From: Massilia sp. Root351
Lineage (GTDB): Bacteria; Pseudomonadota; Gammaproteobacteria; Burkholderiales; Burkholderiaceae_D
DNA length: 64,000 bases
Assembly: GCF_001425045.1 (NCBI RefSeq)
Contig: NZ_LMDJ01000023.1
Coordinates: 199,420-263,419 of the forward strand
Direction: 5' to 3'
Below are positions 25,501-35,184 of this stretch, piece by piece. Both the position numbers and the translations under genes were made by a program. A model generated the notes under the pieces. That model saw only the letters and a list, made by a program, of their open reading frames with translations. It had not been told where the DNA came from and ran no database searches. Each line of letters opens with the position of its first letter. Position 1 is the first letter of the stretch.

Positions 25501-26217
25501 GAAGCGTTGTGCACGGAGCGCGACTGGGCTTTCGAGGACTGGCAGCAGTACTTGAACCAGCACGCCATCGTGCGCCGCCTGATCCAGCGCCTGGTGTGGG
25601 TGGAAATGCAAGACGGCGTGGCCGTGCGTTCGTTCCGGCCGCTGGACGATGGCACGCTCACCGACCGCGATGACAATCCGGTATCGCTGGCCCCGGCCGC
25701 CCGCATTCGCGTCGCGCACGATTCCTGCCTGCCGGCCGAAGAGGTGGCGGGCTGGCTGCAGCACATGGCCGACTACGAAGTGGCGCCGCTGTTCCAGCAG
25801 CTGGGCAAAGGCGTCTACTCGCTGCCGCAGGGGCAGCAGGACGCCACCGGCATCGAGGACCACAAGGGCCATATGATAGAGACCTTCGCCTTGCGCAACC
25901 GCGCGCTCAAGCTGGGCTACACGCGCGGCGCCGCGGAGGACGGCGGCTGGTTCTATGTCTACGAGAAGCGCTTTCCCACGCAAGGGGTGACCGCGCTGAT
26001 CGAATTCACCGGCAACGGCCTGCCCGAGGAGAACCGCAAGGTGGCGCTGCTGAAGGTCGCCTTTGCCGGCCCGGGCGGCGGGCGCGGCGGGGCGGCGGGC
26101 CTGCCCCTGAGTTCGATCCCGAAAGTGCTGATCTCCGAGTGCTACAACGACATGCGCCTGATTGCTTCCGACGGCAGCGGCTTCCATGCCGACTGGCAGT
26201 CGCTCAGCAACTACTAA
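22522..26217 (+). CDS. DUF4132 protein, tandem copy 2 (YehI/MolR-like)
   Basis: A 1231-residue paralogue of the preceding protein, co-linear over its whole length. The middle and C-terminus are closely alike, with shared runs such as GAMLDALQRFGQPVEKYLD, LLVQAFKQK and VGNRFRTRSFQEEA. The N-terminal quarter has diverged far more. A GAGGAG ribosome site lies just upstream. The C-terminal tail adds a glycine-rich loop (GPGGGRGGAAG) absent from copy 1. The MoxR-type ATPase gene begins 23 nt after its stop. Retention of two diverged copies side by side suggests distinct partners or substrates. Confidence 0.82.
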   Translation: MRSAAVQEQQAAPPDHDNAAAWLVHLRRALEGLDQRPGARAGLAADIESYLLRGEPRAVLGEAAWLSPVSSQLHLDVDREEAGRDELGRFYQALCQAGSATGLRWAHLLESAGTDAGVECYGIVMPDGSHWAEALMTHARGLICRGLRWPTPAMRGLSAAGVEGLLTEAGLAADALLLGVFGTPAEHNFHTGHRVPGVTELEGYADYVQRHVESVRPLLDAGDTKRRVMSMELLRPCGDATLASLAPELAGLATCGSKQVRVAAEPLARRAAIAVSPELVRLATSGKPDQRLHALRLLRQVGADRGDAALMEQARGLAAADKAATVQALLGEWESAAVPHSDACAYTMPVIGWSTALTPELDAALEALWASIGERIVLRNQERTEWHAKSAARGHNWKLELEPPLPASSLERLRAYLAEAGIAGRPGAGICELHFSSDALATFAVQPGVTPAVLAKTAMTFTEKRDVLLNSNVTPAFDALYRATGHPTLLEYQLLAEGAGSTARDVLDNYCAGWCAVGANMAAEDVWPFLAHNRDLLVQRILSPGDDDYRFERRKLYAALKTFPVLPPQVADALFELALSSLKSARPGAQEALDGFPGKEARITAALASGKAEVRAVAAQWLMRLGHSAAVPQLEAAVAKEKHDLAKGAMLDALQRFGQPVEKYLDRAALLKEAGKTLEKGIHKDLAWFPWEHLPAVAWADNSTAVPHEVLKLLLVQAFKQKSPEPNAVLRKFCVMFAPQGREALGQFVLEAWLEEDVRPIPASVAAELAASDGATLLHGMQNWPQYYENHPLLGRPLPDLVASALPRRLRQPAGSAIASKGLLAIASACAGGRAAAPVAAYLKQWYGTRAAHGKALIAMLAWIDHPGATQLMLSVGNRFRTRSFQEEATLQAEALAERKGWTLSELADRTIPAGGFDEHGVLELSYGERAFTARLMPDFKVELFNPEGKAIGALPEPRADDDAALAKESKAALSAAKKEIKGIVKLQGERLYEALCTERDWAFEDWQQYLNQHAIVRRLIQRLVWVEMQDGVAVRSFRPLDDGTLTDRDDNPVSLAPAARIRVAHDSCLPAEEVAGWLQHMADYEVAPLFQQLGKGVYSLPQGQQDATGIEDHKGHMIETFALRNRALKLGYTRGAAEDGGWFYVYEKRFPTQGVTALIEFTGNGLPEENRKVALLKVAFAGPGGGRGGAAGLPLSSIPKVLISECYNDMRLIASDGSGFHADWQSLSNY

Positions 26218-26240
26218 AACAAGCAGCAAAGCGAGCCCTG

Positions 26241-27371
26241 ATGAATACCATTCCACCTGTATTTCCGCAAGGCACGGAGCCGCATCGTGCGGTGCTGCGC
26301 GCCCCGGCCGAGCAAGTGCACGCGGCCGACCTGGCCCGCCTGGCCGAACGCGACAGCGGGCCGCGCCCGCCGGGCTGGCGGATGTCGCCGCGCGCAGTGC
26401 GCAGTTTCATCATCGGCGACGACAGGCTGGACGTACGCCGCAAGTTCTATGGCGACGACGCCCTGATCGACCGTTGCATCGTCACGCTGATGAGTCAGCG
26501 CGGCCTGCTGCTGGTGGGCGAGCCCGGAACGGCCAAATCCATGCTGTCGGAACTGCTGGCGGCGGCCATCTCGGGGCAATCGGCGTGCACCGTCCAGGGC
26601 ACGGCCGGCACTTCCGAAGAGCAGATCAAGTACAGCTGGAACTACGCGCTGCTGCTGGCGGAAGGGCCGACGCAGCGCGCGCTGGTGCCCGGGCCGATGT
26701 ACCAGGCCATGCGCGGCGGCTGGCTGTGCCGCTTCGAGGAAGTGACGCGGGTGCAGCCCGAGATCCAGGACTGTTTAATCAGCCTGCTGTCCGACAAGGT
26801 GATCCACGTGGCCGAGCTGAACGGCGAGGATGGCACGCTGTACGCTGCCAGGGGCTTCAATGTGCTGGCCACGGCCAACCTCCGGGACCGGGGCGTGCAT
26901 GAAATGTCCAGCGCCCTGAAGCGCCGCTTCAATTTTGAAACGGTGCGGCCGATCGCGGACCGGCAGCTGGAACTGAAACTGGTGCGCGAGCAGACCGAGG
27001 CCTTGTTGCGGCACGCGCAGGTGGAGGTCGAGCTGGCGCCGGAAGTGATGGAGCTGCTGGTGACGGCGTTCCAGGACATGCGGGAGGGCGCGACGGCGGA
27101 AGGCGTGGTGCTGGAGCGCGCGACGGCGGTGATGTCGTCCGCCGAAGCGGTGGCGGTGGCTTACGCGGCTTGCCTGGACGCCCACTATTTCGGCGACGGC
27201 GCCGTGGGCGGGGAGCACGTGGCGCGCCAGCTGATCGGCACGGTACTGAAGGACAATCCCGACGACGGCAAGAAGCTGCGCCATTACTTCGACGTGGTGG
27301 TCAAGCAGCGCGCCCAGCGCAGCGCGCAATGGAAGCGCGTGCTCGAAGCGCGCCGGGAACTGGAGCGCTGA
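26241..27371 (+). CDS. yehL: MoxR-family AAA+ ATPase (YehL-like)
   Basis: A 376-residue cytosolic ATPase. Walker A is GEPGTAKSM (about residues 93-101), Walker B is CRFEEVTRVQPEIQ, sensor 1 is VLATANLRDRG and the arginine-finger region is SSALKRRFNFET; the nucleotide site is intact. The lid and C-terminal helices end HYFDVVVKQRAQRSAQWKRV. MoxR ATPases remodel client proteins together with VWA-domain partners, and a VWA gene lies two genes downstream. Its stop overlaps the next start (TGATG), so translation is coupled. The start at 26241 is chosen by position after the upstream gene; no strong ribosome site. Equivalent of E. coli yehL by order and domain. Confidence 0.85.
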   Translation: MNTIPPVFPQGTEPHRAVLRAPAEQVHAADLARLAERDSGPRPPGWRMSPRAVRSFIIGDDRLDVRRKFYGDDALIDRCIVTLMSQRGLLLVGEPGTAKSMLSELLAAAISGQSACTVQGTAGTSEEQIKYSWNYALLLAEGPTQRALVPGPMYQAMRGGWLCRFEEVTRVQPEIQDCLISLLSDKVIHVAELNGEDGTLYAARGFNVLATANLRDRGVHEMSSALKRRFNFETVRPIADRQLELKLVREQTEALLRHAQVEVELAPEVMELLVTAFQDMREGATAEGVVLERATAVMSSAEAVAVAYAACLDAHYFGDGAVGGEHVARQLIGTVLKDNPDDGKKLRHYFDVVVKQRAQRSAQWKRVLEARRELER

Positions 27372-29896
27372 TGACGCATCCGGCGGACCCGCCTGGCGTG
27401 GCTGCGCTTGCCGAGGCCATGCTGGACGTGCCTGGCCTGACCCGGTTGGGCGAGTCCTTGCTGTCCGACGAGCTGGTGCTGTTCCCCGTGCGTCACCACA
27501 GTCCCGCCTGCGCGCTGCAGCTGCAGCGGCTGTTCGCCGCGCGCGGTCCGAGCATGGTGCTGGTGGAGGGGCCGGCGTCCTTCACGCCGCTGATACCGGC
27601 GCTGACGGCGCCGGAAGCGCAGGCCCCGCTGGCAATCTACACCTACGCCGTGCTGCAGGGCGGGCAGCGCCATGCTGCCTACTATCCATTTTGCGACTAT
27701 TCGCCGGAGTTGCTGGCGCTGCGCGAGGCGCGCCGGCTGGGCATACCGGCGCGCTTTGTCGACCTCGATTTCGTCCAGCAGCTCCGCTTCAGCGCGGCGC
27801 ACGACGATGGGCCCGACAGCGGCGGGCGCTCGCTGCTGGATGAACGGCACTACCGGCACAGCCGGTACCTCGCTGAACTGGCCAGCCGTGCCGGCTGCCG
27901 CGACCACGAGGAATTGTGGGAGCACCTGTTCGAACAGCCCGCGCCCGGCCTGGCGCTGGAGCAGCACGTCGCGAACGTGGCGGCCTATTGCGCACTGGCC
28001 CGTGCCAACGCATCCAGCGAGGAATTGATGGCGGACGGCACGCTGGCGCGGGAAGATGGCATGGCCGCCCGCATCCTTTCGGCGCTGTCCGAGCGCCGCC
28101 GGGGAGACGGGCCGGTGGTCGCCGTGCTTGGGGGCTTTCATGCCGTCGCCATGCCGGCGCTGCTGCAAGAGCGCCGCCTGCAAGCCGGCCGGTTTCCGCA
28201 AGCAGCGGAAACCGGCGTGCTGGACGCCGCCGACGCCCTGATCCGCTACAGCTTTGAACGACTGGACCGCTTGAACGGCTATGCGGCCGGCATCACCTCG
28301 CCCGGCTGGCACCAGCGCATCTGGGACCTGTTGCAGAAGCACGAGCGCGCAGGCGTGGCGGGCAAAGCGCGGGTGCGGCAGGAAGCCGCGCTGTCCACCC
28401 TGTACGAGCTGGCCGCGCAACTGCGCGAGAGCCACGGCGTCGCAGTTCCCATGCCCGCGCTGGCGGCCGCCTATGAACAGGCGCTGGGCCTGGCCGCACT
28501 GCGCGGCCGCTCCGGGCCGGTGCGGGACGACGTGATGGACGCCGTCACCAGTTGCTATATCAAGGGCGACGCGGACGCGGAAGGCCGCCTGGTGCGCCAG
28601 GCAGCGCAGCGCTTGATGTGCGGCGAGCGCATGGGGACGGCGCCGCCCGGTGGCGCAGCACCGCCGCTGGTGCGCGACGTGGAGCAGCGGGCGCTGCGGC
28701 TGCGGCTCAAACTGCAGGCGGGCGGCATCCGGCGCGTGGTGCTGGACATTTACCGCCGCAGCGAACACCGCGCCACCAGCCGTCTGCTGCACGGTCTGGC
28801 CCTGCTTGAGGTGCCATTCGCCGTGCGCACGGCGGGGCCGGATTTCGTTGCCGGGCATGGGCTGGAGCGCTTGCAGGAGCACTGGGAGTACGCCTATACG
28901 CCGATGACGGAGGCGGCCCTGGTGGAAGCCTCGGTCTACGGCATGACACTGCCGCAGGCCGTCGCCAGCCGCTACGCGGCACAGCTGCAGCGCCTGCACG
29001 ACAACGGCGCGGCGGATGCCGCGGCGGCCGCCGGCGCCCTGGCGCAAGGGTGCGTGTTGGGCTTGCATGCCGAGCTGCCGCGCGTACTGGCCTTGCTGCG
29101 CCAGTCGGTGGCGGCGGATGCGCGGTACGAACGCGTCACCAGCGCCGCTGTCGCCATCGCCCTGCTGTGGGAGGCGCGCGAACCGCTGGAAGCGCGGCAC
29201 GCAAGCGAACTGCCGCTGGTGTTGGGCGCCGCCTACGAACGGGCCATCTACCTGGCCACGGCCAGCGCCAGCGATCCTGCCGGCGGCGCTGCAGGCAGTT
29301 CGGGTGGCGGCGCAGCGCACGACGCGCAGGCTTCTGCGCTGATGCGCTTGCGGGAACTGCTTGCCAGCGAGGCCGGCCGGGGGCTGGACGCTGCACTATT
29401 CTGGAACATGGCGCAACATGCTTTCCGCCGCCATCCCTCCGCCATGCTGCGCGGCGCCGCCGCAGGCGTGCTGTTCGGCGGCGGATACCTGGATGACGCC
29501 GCGCTGGCGGCCTCGCTGCGCGGCCACCTGGAAGGCTTGCTGGCGCCGCCCGAAGCCGTGGCCTTCCTGCGTGGCTTGCTGAGCAGTGCGCGCGAGGCGG
29601 CCTGGCAGCTGCCGGCCTTGCTGGAATCGGTCAACGGCATGCTGGCGCGCTGGCCGGAGGCCGAGTTCATCGGCTGCCTGCCGGAACTGCGCCTGGCCTT
29701 CGCCGCCATGACGCCGCGCGAGACCGGCCGCATCGCCGAAGCGGTGGCCGCGCTGCACGGCGGACAGAGTCTTGGCCAGCTGGTCCACCACGGCGTAACG
29801 GAGCGCCAGTTGCAGGCCAATCTCGCGCTGTCGCAGGCGGTGCGCACAGCGCTGGAGCAGGATGGCCTGGCCGGATGGGGAGCGGGGCATGACTAG
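27371..29896 (+). CDS. yehM: DUF5682 family protein (YehM-like)
   Basis: An 841-residue cytosolic protein of the DUF5682 family, the YehM counterpart of the yeh cluster. Near the N-terminus are FPVRHHSPACALQLQRL and SMVLVEGPASFTPLI, and around residue 255 VVAVLGGFHAVAMPALL. The spacing of these His and Glu motifs recalls the EreA/ChaN/TraB hydrolase superfamily, a link I infer from pattern only. The rest is helical, with a poorly conserved Ala/Gly-rich linker near residues 635-655. Start ATG overlaps the ATPase stop by one base; the end overlaps the VWA gene by eight bases. Biochemical function unknown. Confidence 0.75.
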   Translation: MTHPADPPGVAALAEAMLDVPGLTRLGESLLSDELVLFPVRHHSPACALQLQRLFAARGPSMVLVEGPASFTPLIPALTAPEAQAPLAIYTYAVLQGGQRHAAYYPFCDYSPELLALREARRLGIPARFVDLDFVQQLRFSAAHDDGPDSGGRSLLDERHYRHSRYLAELASRAGCRDHEELWEHLFEQPAPGLALEQHVANVAAYCALARANASSEELMADGTLAREDGMAARILSALSERRRGDGPVVAVLGGFHAVAMPALLQERRLQAGRFPQAAETGVLDAADALIRYSFERLDRLNGYAAGITSPGWHQRIWDLLQKHERAGVAGKARVRQEAALSTLYELAAQLRESHGVAVPMPALAAAYEQALGLAALRGRSGPVRDDVMDAVTSCYIKGDADAEGRLVRQAAQRLMCGERMGTAPPGGAAPPLVRDVEQRALRLRLKLQAGGIRRVVLDIYRRSEHRATSRLLHGLALLEVPFAVRTAGPDFVAGHGLERLQEHWEYAYTPMTEAALVEASVYGMTLPQAVASRYAAQLQRLHDNGAADAAAAAGALAQGCVLGLHAELPRVLALLRQSVAADARYERVTSAAVAIALLWEAREPLEARHASELPLVLGAAYERAIYLATASASDPAGGAAGSSGGGAAHDAQASALMRLRELLASEAGRGLDAALFWNMAQHAFRRHPSAMLRGAAAGVLFGGGYLDDAALAASLRGHLEGLLAPPEAVAFLRGLLSSAREAAWQLPALLESVNGMLARWPEAEFIGCLPELRLAFAAMTPRETGRIAEAVAALHGGQSLGQLVHHGVTERQLQANLALSQAVRTALEQDGLAGWGAGHD

Positions 29897-30989
29897 CCAG
29901 CGCTGGCGCCTGGTGCTGGGCAAATACGCCGAAGACAGCTTGCCGGGCGGGGCGCTGGAGGGGGCGCATAGCCGCATGGACCACGCGCTGGAGTATCTTT
30001 ACGGCCGCGAATACGGCGGCCGGGGCGTGCGTCCAGGCTCCCTGGACGCGACCCAGCTTACGGTGGTGAACTGGCTGGGCGAGGTGCGCGCGCTGTTCCC
30101 GCGCGAGACGGTGGAAATCATCGAGAAGCACGCGCTGGACCGTTACGGCATGACCGAGCTGGTGACCGATCCCGACACGCTGGCGCGGCTGGAGCCCAAC
30201 CAACAGCTGCTGCGCACCTTGCTGGCTTTGCGCGGCCATCTGAAAGGCGAGGTGCTGGAGATGGCGCGCCGCATCGTACGACAGGTGGTGGAGGAAATCC
30301 GCCGCAAGCTGGAGCCGGAAGTGCGCCGGACCCTGTCCGGCCGCCGCAACCGGTTCCGCCATTCGCCCATGGCACAGGCCAGCAATTTCGACGCGGCAGG
30401 CACCTTGCGCCGCAACCTGAAGCACTACAGCCTGGAACGGCGCCAGATCGTGCTGGAGCAGTTGCTGTTCTTTGAACGCAACGCGCGCCGTCTTCCTTGG
30501 GACATCATCCTGTGCGTGGACCAGAGTGGCAGCATGGCCGATTCGGTGATCCACAGCGCGGTGATGGCGGGCATATTGGCGGGTTTGCCGGCTTTCCGCG
30601 TCAAGCTGGTGGTATTCGATACCAGCGTAGTGGACCTGTCCGAGGCGGCGGACGATCCGGTGGAAACGTTGATGCGCGTGCAGTTGGGCGGCGGCACGGA
30701 TATCGGCCAGGCGCTGCGCTATTGCAGCCAGCTGGTTGAAAATCCGCTGCGCACGGTGCTGGTACTGGTGACGGACTTTTGCGAAGGGGCGCCGCCGGGC
30801 GAACTGGTACGCGCAGTGCAGAAGCTGGCCGAAGCCCGCGTGCGGCTGCTTGGACTGGCGGCGCTGGACGGCAGCGCCAATCCGGTCTATGACAGACAGA
30901 TGGCCGACACGCTGGCGGCATCCGGCATGGAGATCGCCGCGCTGACGCCGCAGCGCCTGGCGCACTGGCTGGTGAAAGTGGTCTCGTGA
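29889..30989 (+). CDS. yehP: VWA-domain protein (YehP-like)
   Basis: A 366-residue protein with a helical N-terminal half (EVLEMARRIVRQVVEEIRRKLE) and a C-terminal von Willebrand A domain from about residue 205. The metal-ion-dependent adhesion site is complete: DQSGSMADS (DxSxS), the GGGTD threonine and VTDFCEG. In MoxR systems the VWA partner binds the AAA+ ring and presents substrate or metal, and here the ATPase gene is two genes upstream. Both ends overlap neighbouring genes (eight bases upstream, four downstream), indicating coupled synthesis in fixed ratio. Confidence 0.85.
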   Translation: MTSQRWRLVLGKYAEDSLPGGALEGAHSRMDHALEYLYGREYGGRGVRPGSLDATQLTVVNWLGEVRALFPRETVEIIEKHALDRYGMTELVTDPDTLARLEPNQQLLRTLLALRGHLKGEVLEMARRIVRQVVEEIRRKLEPEVRRTLSGRRNRFRHSPMAQASNFDAAGTLRRNLKHYSLERRQIVLEQLLFFERNARRLPWDIILCVDQSGSMADSVIHSAVMAGILAGLPAFRVKLVVFDTSVVDLSEAADDPVETLMRVQLGGGTDIGQALRYCSQLVENPLRTVLVLVTDFCEGAPPGELVRAVQKLAEARVRLLGLAALDGSANPVYDRQMADTLAASGMEIAALTPQRLAHWLVKVVS

Positions 30990-33193
30990 GCACGCGCCAT
31001 CCTTTGCTCGGCGCGCTGGCGGCCCAGCTGGCGCGCTTTGACGACGACGCCTGGGTTGCGCTGGCAAATCGCGGCCTGTTGCGCCGCGCGCTGAAGGACC
31101 TGGAGACGCAGCAAGCCGAGATTGTGGATGACGGCGGTGCCGACCCGGCCACGCTGGCGGTGAGCATGGGCGGGCAGCACATCCTGTTCGACGTGCGCGG
31201 GCCGGCGCAGGCACGCTGCAGCTGCCCGGCGGCCGGCGTCTGCCAGCACATCCTGGCTGCCGCAATCGGCCTGCAGCGGATCACGGCCGGTACGCTGTCC
31301 ACGGCTCCTGCGCCGCCTGGCGTGCCTCTGCCGGCCCAGGCGCCAGCCGGGGAAGGACAGGCCGAATCGGGTGACGGGCCCGTGGCGGCAGCGGACCCGG
31401 ATGGTCTGGATCTCCTCGCCGCGGAGCTGCTCGCCTTGCCGGCCGAGGCCCTGACGGCGCACGCGGGCTTGGCCGGCTATCGATGGGCGTGGGAGTACGT
31501 CCAGGCGCTGGACCTGCGGCGCGGCCTGACGGTGTCCGGCGACCGCAGCATCGTGCTGGCGCTGCGCCATCCCCGTATCACCTTGCGCTACATGGGCGGC
31601 GGGCTGGCGGCGATGGTAGCCGGCAGCGCCACGACACACTTGCCCCGGATGCAGGTCGCCGCGGCGCTGGCCTTCCGCCGCCTGAACGGGGTCGAGGATG
31701 CGCCCGCCGCCGCACGGTCCGCCAAACCGTCCGCCACACTGTCCGCTTCGTCCGCCGCCGACGCCCCGCGCAGGCCGCCGCTGCAATCCAGGCAGGATGA
31801 ATCGCGGCGCAGGCTGCTCGCGGCGGTGTGCGGCGCCGCCGAGGATTGCTTGAGCCTGGGCCTGTCGCACCTGTCCGACAACACGCAGCAACGCTTCAAC
31901 ACCCTGGCCGTGTGGGCGCAGGGCGCGGACTGTTACCGCCTGGCGCTGCTGCTGCGCCGGATCGCCGACCATGCGGCTGCGTTGCTGGCGCGCGGCGCCG
32001 GCGCCGACGAGCACCGGCTGCTGGAGCAGCTTGCACTGGCCGTCGGGTTGGCGCGCGCGCTGCAGGCGGCGGGCGAGCGGCCGCCGCAGCATTTGCTGGG
32101 CAGGGCGCGCAGCAGTTACGAGGGCGGCGGCACGCTGGATTTGCTGGGCCTGGGCGCGCACGCATGGCGCACGCCGGCCGGATACACCGGTTTGACGATG
32201 CTGTTCTGGTCCGAGTCCAGCCGCGAGTTCACCGCCTGCACCGAGGCACGCCCGGTACTGCAACGGGGGTTCAATCCGCTTGCGCGCTACCGCGCACCGG
32301 GGCCCTGGCAGGGCCTGCACGCGCCGGCGGCGGCGACCGGGCGGCTGGTCCGGCTGGTCAATCCGCAGCTCAACGACACGGGCCGGCTGTCGCCCGCCGA
32401 GCGCACCACAGCCAGCGTGGAGACAGCGGCTGGCTTCGCGGCCCGTCTGCCGGCGCGCGCGCGCTGGGCCGATATCGCGGCGGAGCGGGCGCAGTGGGGA
32501 CGCAGTCTGCTGGCGGAACCGGACCCGATGCGCGACTGGTGCGTGCTGGCGCCGCGCCGCTGGGGCTTGCCCGTGTTCGACGCGGCACGCCAGACGCTGT
32601 GCTGGACGGTGTATGACAGCCTGGATGCGCCGCTGGTGCTGGAACTGGCGTATTCGCCCTTCAACATGGCGGCCATCGAACGCATCGAGCTGCATGCGGC
32701 GCGCGGAATCGCGCCGGGCACGCTGCTGGTGGCGCGAATCGCCGATACGGCCGGGGGGCTGCTGGGCGAGCCGCTCAGCCTGGTATTGCAGGGCGACGAT
32801 GGCATGCCGGTGGATTGCCTGCACTTTCCGCAGCCCGAGGCCGGCGCGGTCGCCGCAGCCGAGGGGGCTTTGCCCGCCGGGCCGCGCGGATCGGCAGCGG
32901 CAGTGGCAGGCAGCGCACGCCTGTCGCGCGGGCCGCAGCCTGCGCTGCAGCCGCTGCGCGAGTTCCGGCACTGGCTGAACCGGCAGGCCGAGCGCGGGCT
33001 GCAGGAGCACAGGCTGCCGGCCTTCGGCCGCGAGTACGCCGTCCGCAGTGCGCAGCTTGCCGCCCAAGGCCACTCGCTGTTTCAGCGCGGCGGGCCGGCA
33101 ACGCCGGAGTTGCTGCTGTGGGCCTGCTATCGCTGCATGCAGCTCGACCAGCTGGCCGAGCACAGGCCCGCTGGCGCAGACCCGGACAGCTAG
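30986..33193 (+). CDS. yehQ: SWIM zinc-finger domain protein (YehQ-like)
   Basis: A 735-residue protein starting with GTG in a GTGA overlap with the upstream stop. Near residue 75-86 it has a compact SWIM finger, [11 protein letters not shown] (CxCx5CxH), a zinc-binding motif for DNA or protein contacts. The remainder is helical with a low-complexity Ala/Ser/Pro stretch near 235-260 and another Ala-rich linker near 625-655, and has no recognised catalytic motif. It closes the yehI-L-M-P-Q-like cluster. Its stop overlaps that of the convergent chemoreceptor gene. Role unknown; substrate recognition for the MoxR/VWA pair is a guess. Confidence 0.78.
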   Translation: MSTRHPLLGALAAQLARFDDDAWVALANRGLLRRALKDLETQQAEIVDDGGADPATLAVSMGGQHILFDVRGPAQARCSCPAAGVCQHILAAAIGLQRITAGTLSTAPAPPGVPLPAQAPAGEGQAESGDGPVAAADPDGLDLLAAELLALPAEALTAHAGLAGYRWAWEYVQALDLRRGLTVSGDRSIVLALRHPRITLRYMGGGLAAMVAGSATTHLPRMQVAAALAFRRLNGVEDAPAAARSAKPSATLSASSAADAPRRPPLQSRQDESRRRLLAAVCGAAEDCLSLGLSHLSDNTQQRFNTLAVWAQGADCYRLALLLRRIADHAAALLARGAGADEHRLLEQLALAVGLARALQAAGERPPQHLLGRARSSYEGGGTLDLLGLGAHAWRTPAGYTGLTMLFWSESSREFTACTEARPVLQRGFNPLARYRAPGPWQGLHAPAAATGRLVRLVNPQLNDTGRLSPAERTTASVETAAGFAARLPARARWADIAAERAQWGRSLLAEPDPMRDWCVLAPRRWGLPVFDAARQTLCWTVYDSLDAPLVLELAYSPFNMAAIERIELHAARGIAPGTLLVARIADTAGGLLGEPLSLVLQGDDGMPVDCLHFPQPEAGAVAAAEGALPAGPRGSAAAVAGSARLSRGPQPALQPLREFRHWLNRQAERGLQEHRLPAFGREYAVRSAQLAAQGHSLFQRGGPATPELLLWACYRCMQLDQLAEHRPAGADPDS

Positions 33194-35169
33194 CGGAGCA
33201 GCCCCGGACCGGGGCGCCGTGCGCTGTCGCCCATGCGGAACTCGCCCACCAGCGCCACCAGCATGGCGGCCTGGTCCTGCAGGCTTTCGGCAGCGGCCGC
33301 CGCCTGTTCCACCAGCGCCGCATTCTGCTGGGTCACATCGTCCATCTGCACGATGGCCTGGTTGACCTGGGCGATGCCGGTGCTCTGCTCGGCGCTGGCG
33401 TTGGCGATTTCGCCGATAATGGATGTCACCCGGCCCACGCTGGCCACCACCTCGTCCATGGTGCTGCCGGCGTTGGCCACCAGCCTGCTGCCGGCCTCCA
33501 CCTGCGTCACCGAGGCGTTGATCAGTTCCTTGATCTCCTTGGCGGCACTGGCGCTGCGCTGCGCCAGGTTGCGCACTTCAGAGGCCACGACCGCGAAACC
33601 GCGCCCCTGCTCGCCGGCGCGCGCCGCTTCCACGGCCGCGTTCAGCGCCAGGATATTGGTCTGGAAGGCGATGCCGTCGATCACGCTGATGATGTCCACC
33701 ACCCGCCTTGACGAGTGGTTGATGGACTCCATGGTCTGCACCACTTGCGCCACCACGCCGCCGCCGCGCACCGCCACCTCGGAGGCGGAGGTGGCCAGCT
33801 GGCTGGCCTGGCGCGCATTGTCGGCGTTCTGCTTGACGGTGCTGGTCAGCTCTTCCATCGAGGCGGCGGTCTCCTCCAGCGAACTGGCTTGCTGCTCGGT
33901 GCGGGCCGACAATGCCGCGTTGCCCTGGCTGATCTCGGTGCTGGCGGTGGCCACGCTGCCGGAGGCCACGCACACCTGGGACAGCACGCCGTGGATCTTG
34001 CCGACGAACTGGTTGAAGCCGTTGCCGATGACGGCCAGTTCATCCTGGCCCTGCACGCTCAGGCGCGCGCCCAGGTCGGCATTGCCGCTGGCCAGGCCTG
34101 TCATGGCCGCGCCCAGTGTGCGCAGCGGACGCGTGAGGCGGTTGACCAGCATGATCAGCAGCGCCGCCGTGGCCAGCGCGCACAGCACCGACACCACCAG
34201 CGTATAGCCCAGCAGCTCGCGCGCCGGCGCCTTGGCCACGGCGCGCGGGAAGCTCAGCTTCACTGCCCATGGCGCGATGTCGGCGTGCAGGTACAGCGGC
34301 TGCAGCAGGTGCACCAGGCCGCTGGCGTCCTCGTATTGGTAGGGTTTGCCCTGGCGCACCTGCTCGATGCCGGCGGCAGGGATGTCGCTGGCCGGCTTGC
34401 CGGTGAGCTGCGCGTCCGGGTTGCTGGCGTACAGGCCGCCGTTCGACACCAGCGCCAGCTGGCCGCCTTCGATGGTCTTCAGTTCGGCCAAAATCTTGGC
34501 CAGCCGGGTCAGCATGAAGTCGGCGCTGGAGACGCCAATGAACTTGCCGTCCACCAGGATGGGTGCGACCAGCGACGCCATCAGCACGTCCTTGCCGTTG
34601 ACAGGATAGGCATACGGCTCGGTGAAGTAGACCTTGCCGCTGCGCTTGGGAATGTCGTACCAGTCGTTGGCGCCGGGTTTGGGATCGAACACGATGGGTT
34701 CCACCGACACGGCCGAGCCATTCCGGGTCCAGTACGGCATGTAGCGGCCGGTGTCGTCGTAATGCGGCTTTTTGCCAGCGTAGTCGGCGTCCTTGCCGTC
34801 GAGGGCGTTCGGCTCGAAGGTGACAGCGGCGCCCAGCAGGTCTTCCGAGCCGAGCAAGGTGGCCTTGCTCATTTCGCCGATCTGCTCGCGCGCCAGCGGC
34901 ACGCCGGCGGCCTTGGTTGCGCGCAGGGCGCCGCCGGCGTTGATCACGGCCGACAGGTTGCTGCCGATGCGGCCTTGCACGGCGGCGGCCGCTTCGCGCG
35001 CGGCGGTGTGGGCCAGCTCCATGGCGGCCGCTTCGGCCGAACTGCTGCTCTTGATGCCGGTGACGGTGGCCGTGACGGCCAGGCTGAGCACCACCAGCGC
35101 GGTGGCTGCGGCGCAGATTTTGGCGTTCAGGGACAGGGCGGCGTAGGCCTGCTTCGGACTCATGCTCAT
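33190..35169 (-). CDS. Methyl-accepting chemotaxis protein with double-cache sensor
   Basis: A 659-residue chemoreceptor. An N-terminal membrane helix (about 15-35) precedes a large periplasmic cache sensor (about 40-305), with a [18 protein letters not shown] block and [13 protein letters not shown] typical of dCache folds. A second helix (about 310-335) leads to HAMP and the cytoplasmic signalling hairpin, whose tip reads [32 protein letters not shown]. No C-terminal CheR/CheB pentapeptide is present. It senses an extracellular small molecule and controls CheA. Sixteen bases downstream of a TorF-like porin gene on the same strand, so the two may be co-transcribed. Confidence 0.9.
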   Translation of the reverse strand: MSMSPKQAYAALSLNAKICAAATALVVLSLAVTATVTGIKSSSSAEAAAMELAHTAAREAAAAVQGRIGSNLSAVINAGGALRATKAAGVPLAREQIGEMSKATLLGSEDLLGAAVTFEPNALDGKDADYAGKKPHYDDTGRYMPYWTRNGSAVSVEPIVFDPKPGANDWYDIPKRSGKVYFTEPYAYPVNGKDVLMASLVAPILVDGKFIGVSSADFMLTRLAKILAELKTIEGGQLALVSNGGLYASNPDAQLTGKPASDIPAAGIEQVRQGKPYQYEDASGLVHLLQPLYLHADIAPWAVKLSFPRAVAKAPARELLGYTLVVSVLCALATAALLIMLVNRLTRPLRTLGAAMTGLASGNADLGARLSVQGQDELAVIGNGFNQFVGKIHGVLSQVCVASGSVATASTEISQGNAALSARTEQQASSLEETAASMEELTSTVKQNADNARQASQLATSASEVAVRGGGVVAQVVQTMESINHSSRRVVDIISVIDGIAFQTNILALNAAVEAARAGEQGRGFAVVASEVRNLAQRSASAAKEIKELINASVTQVEAGSRLVANAGSTMDEVVASVGRVTSIIGEIANASAEQSTGIAQVNQAIVQMDDVTQQNAALVEQAAAAAESLQDQAAMLVALVGEFRMGDSARRPGPGLLR

Positions 35170-35184
35170 GCGTGTCGCCTTTCT

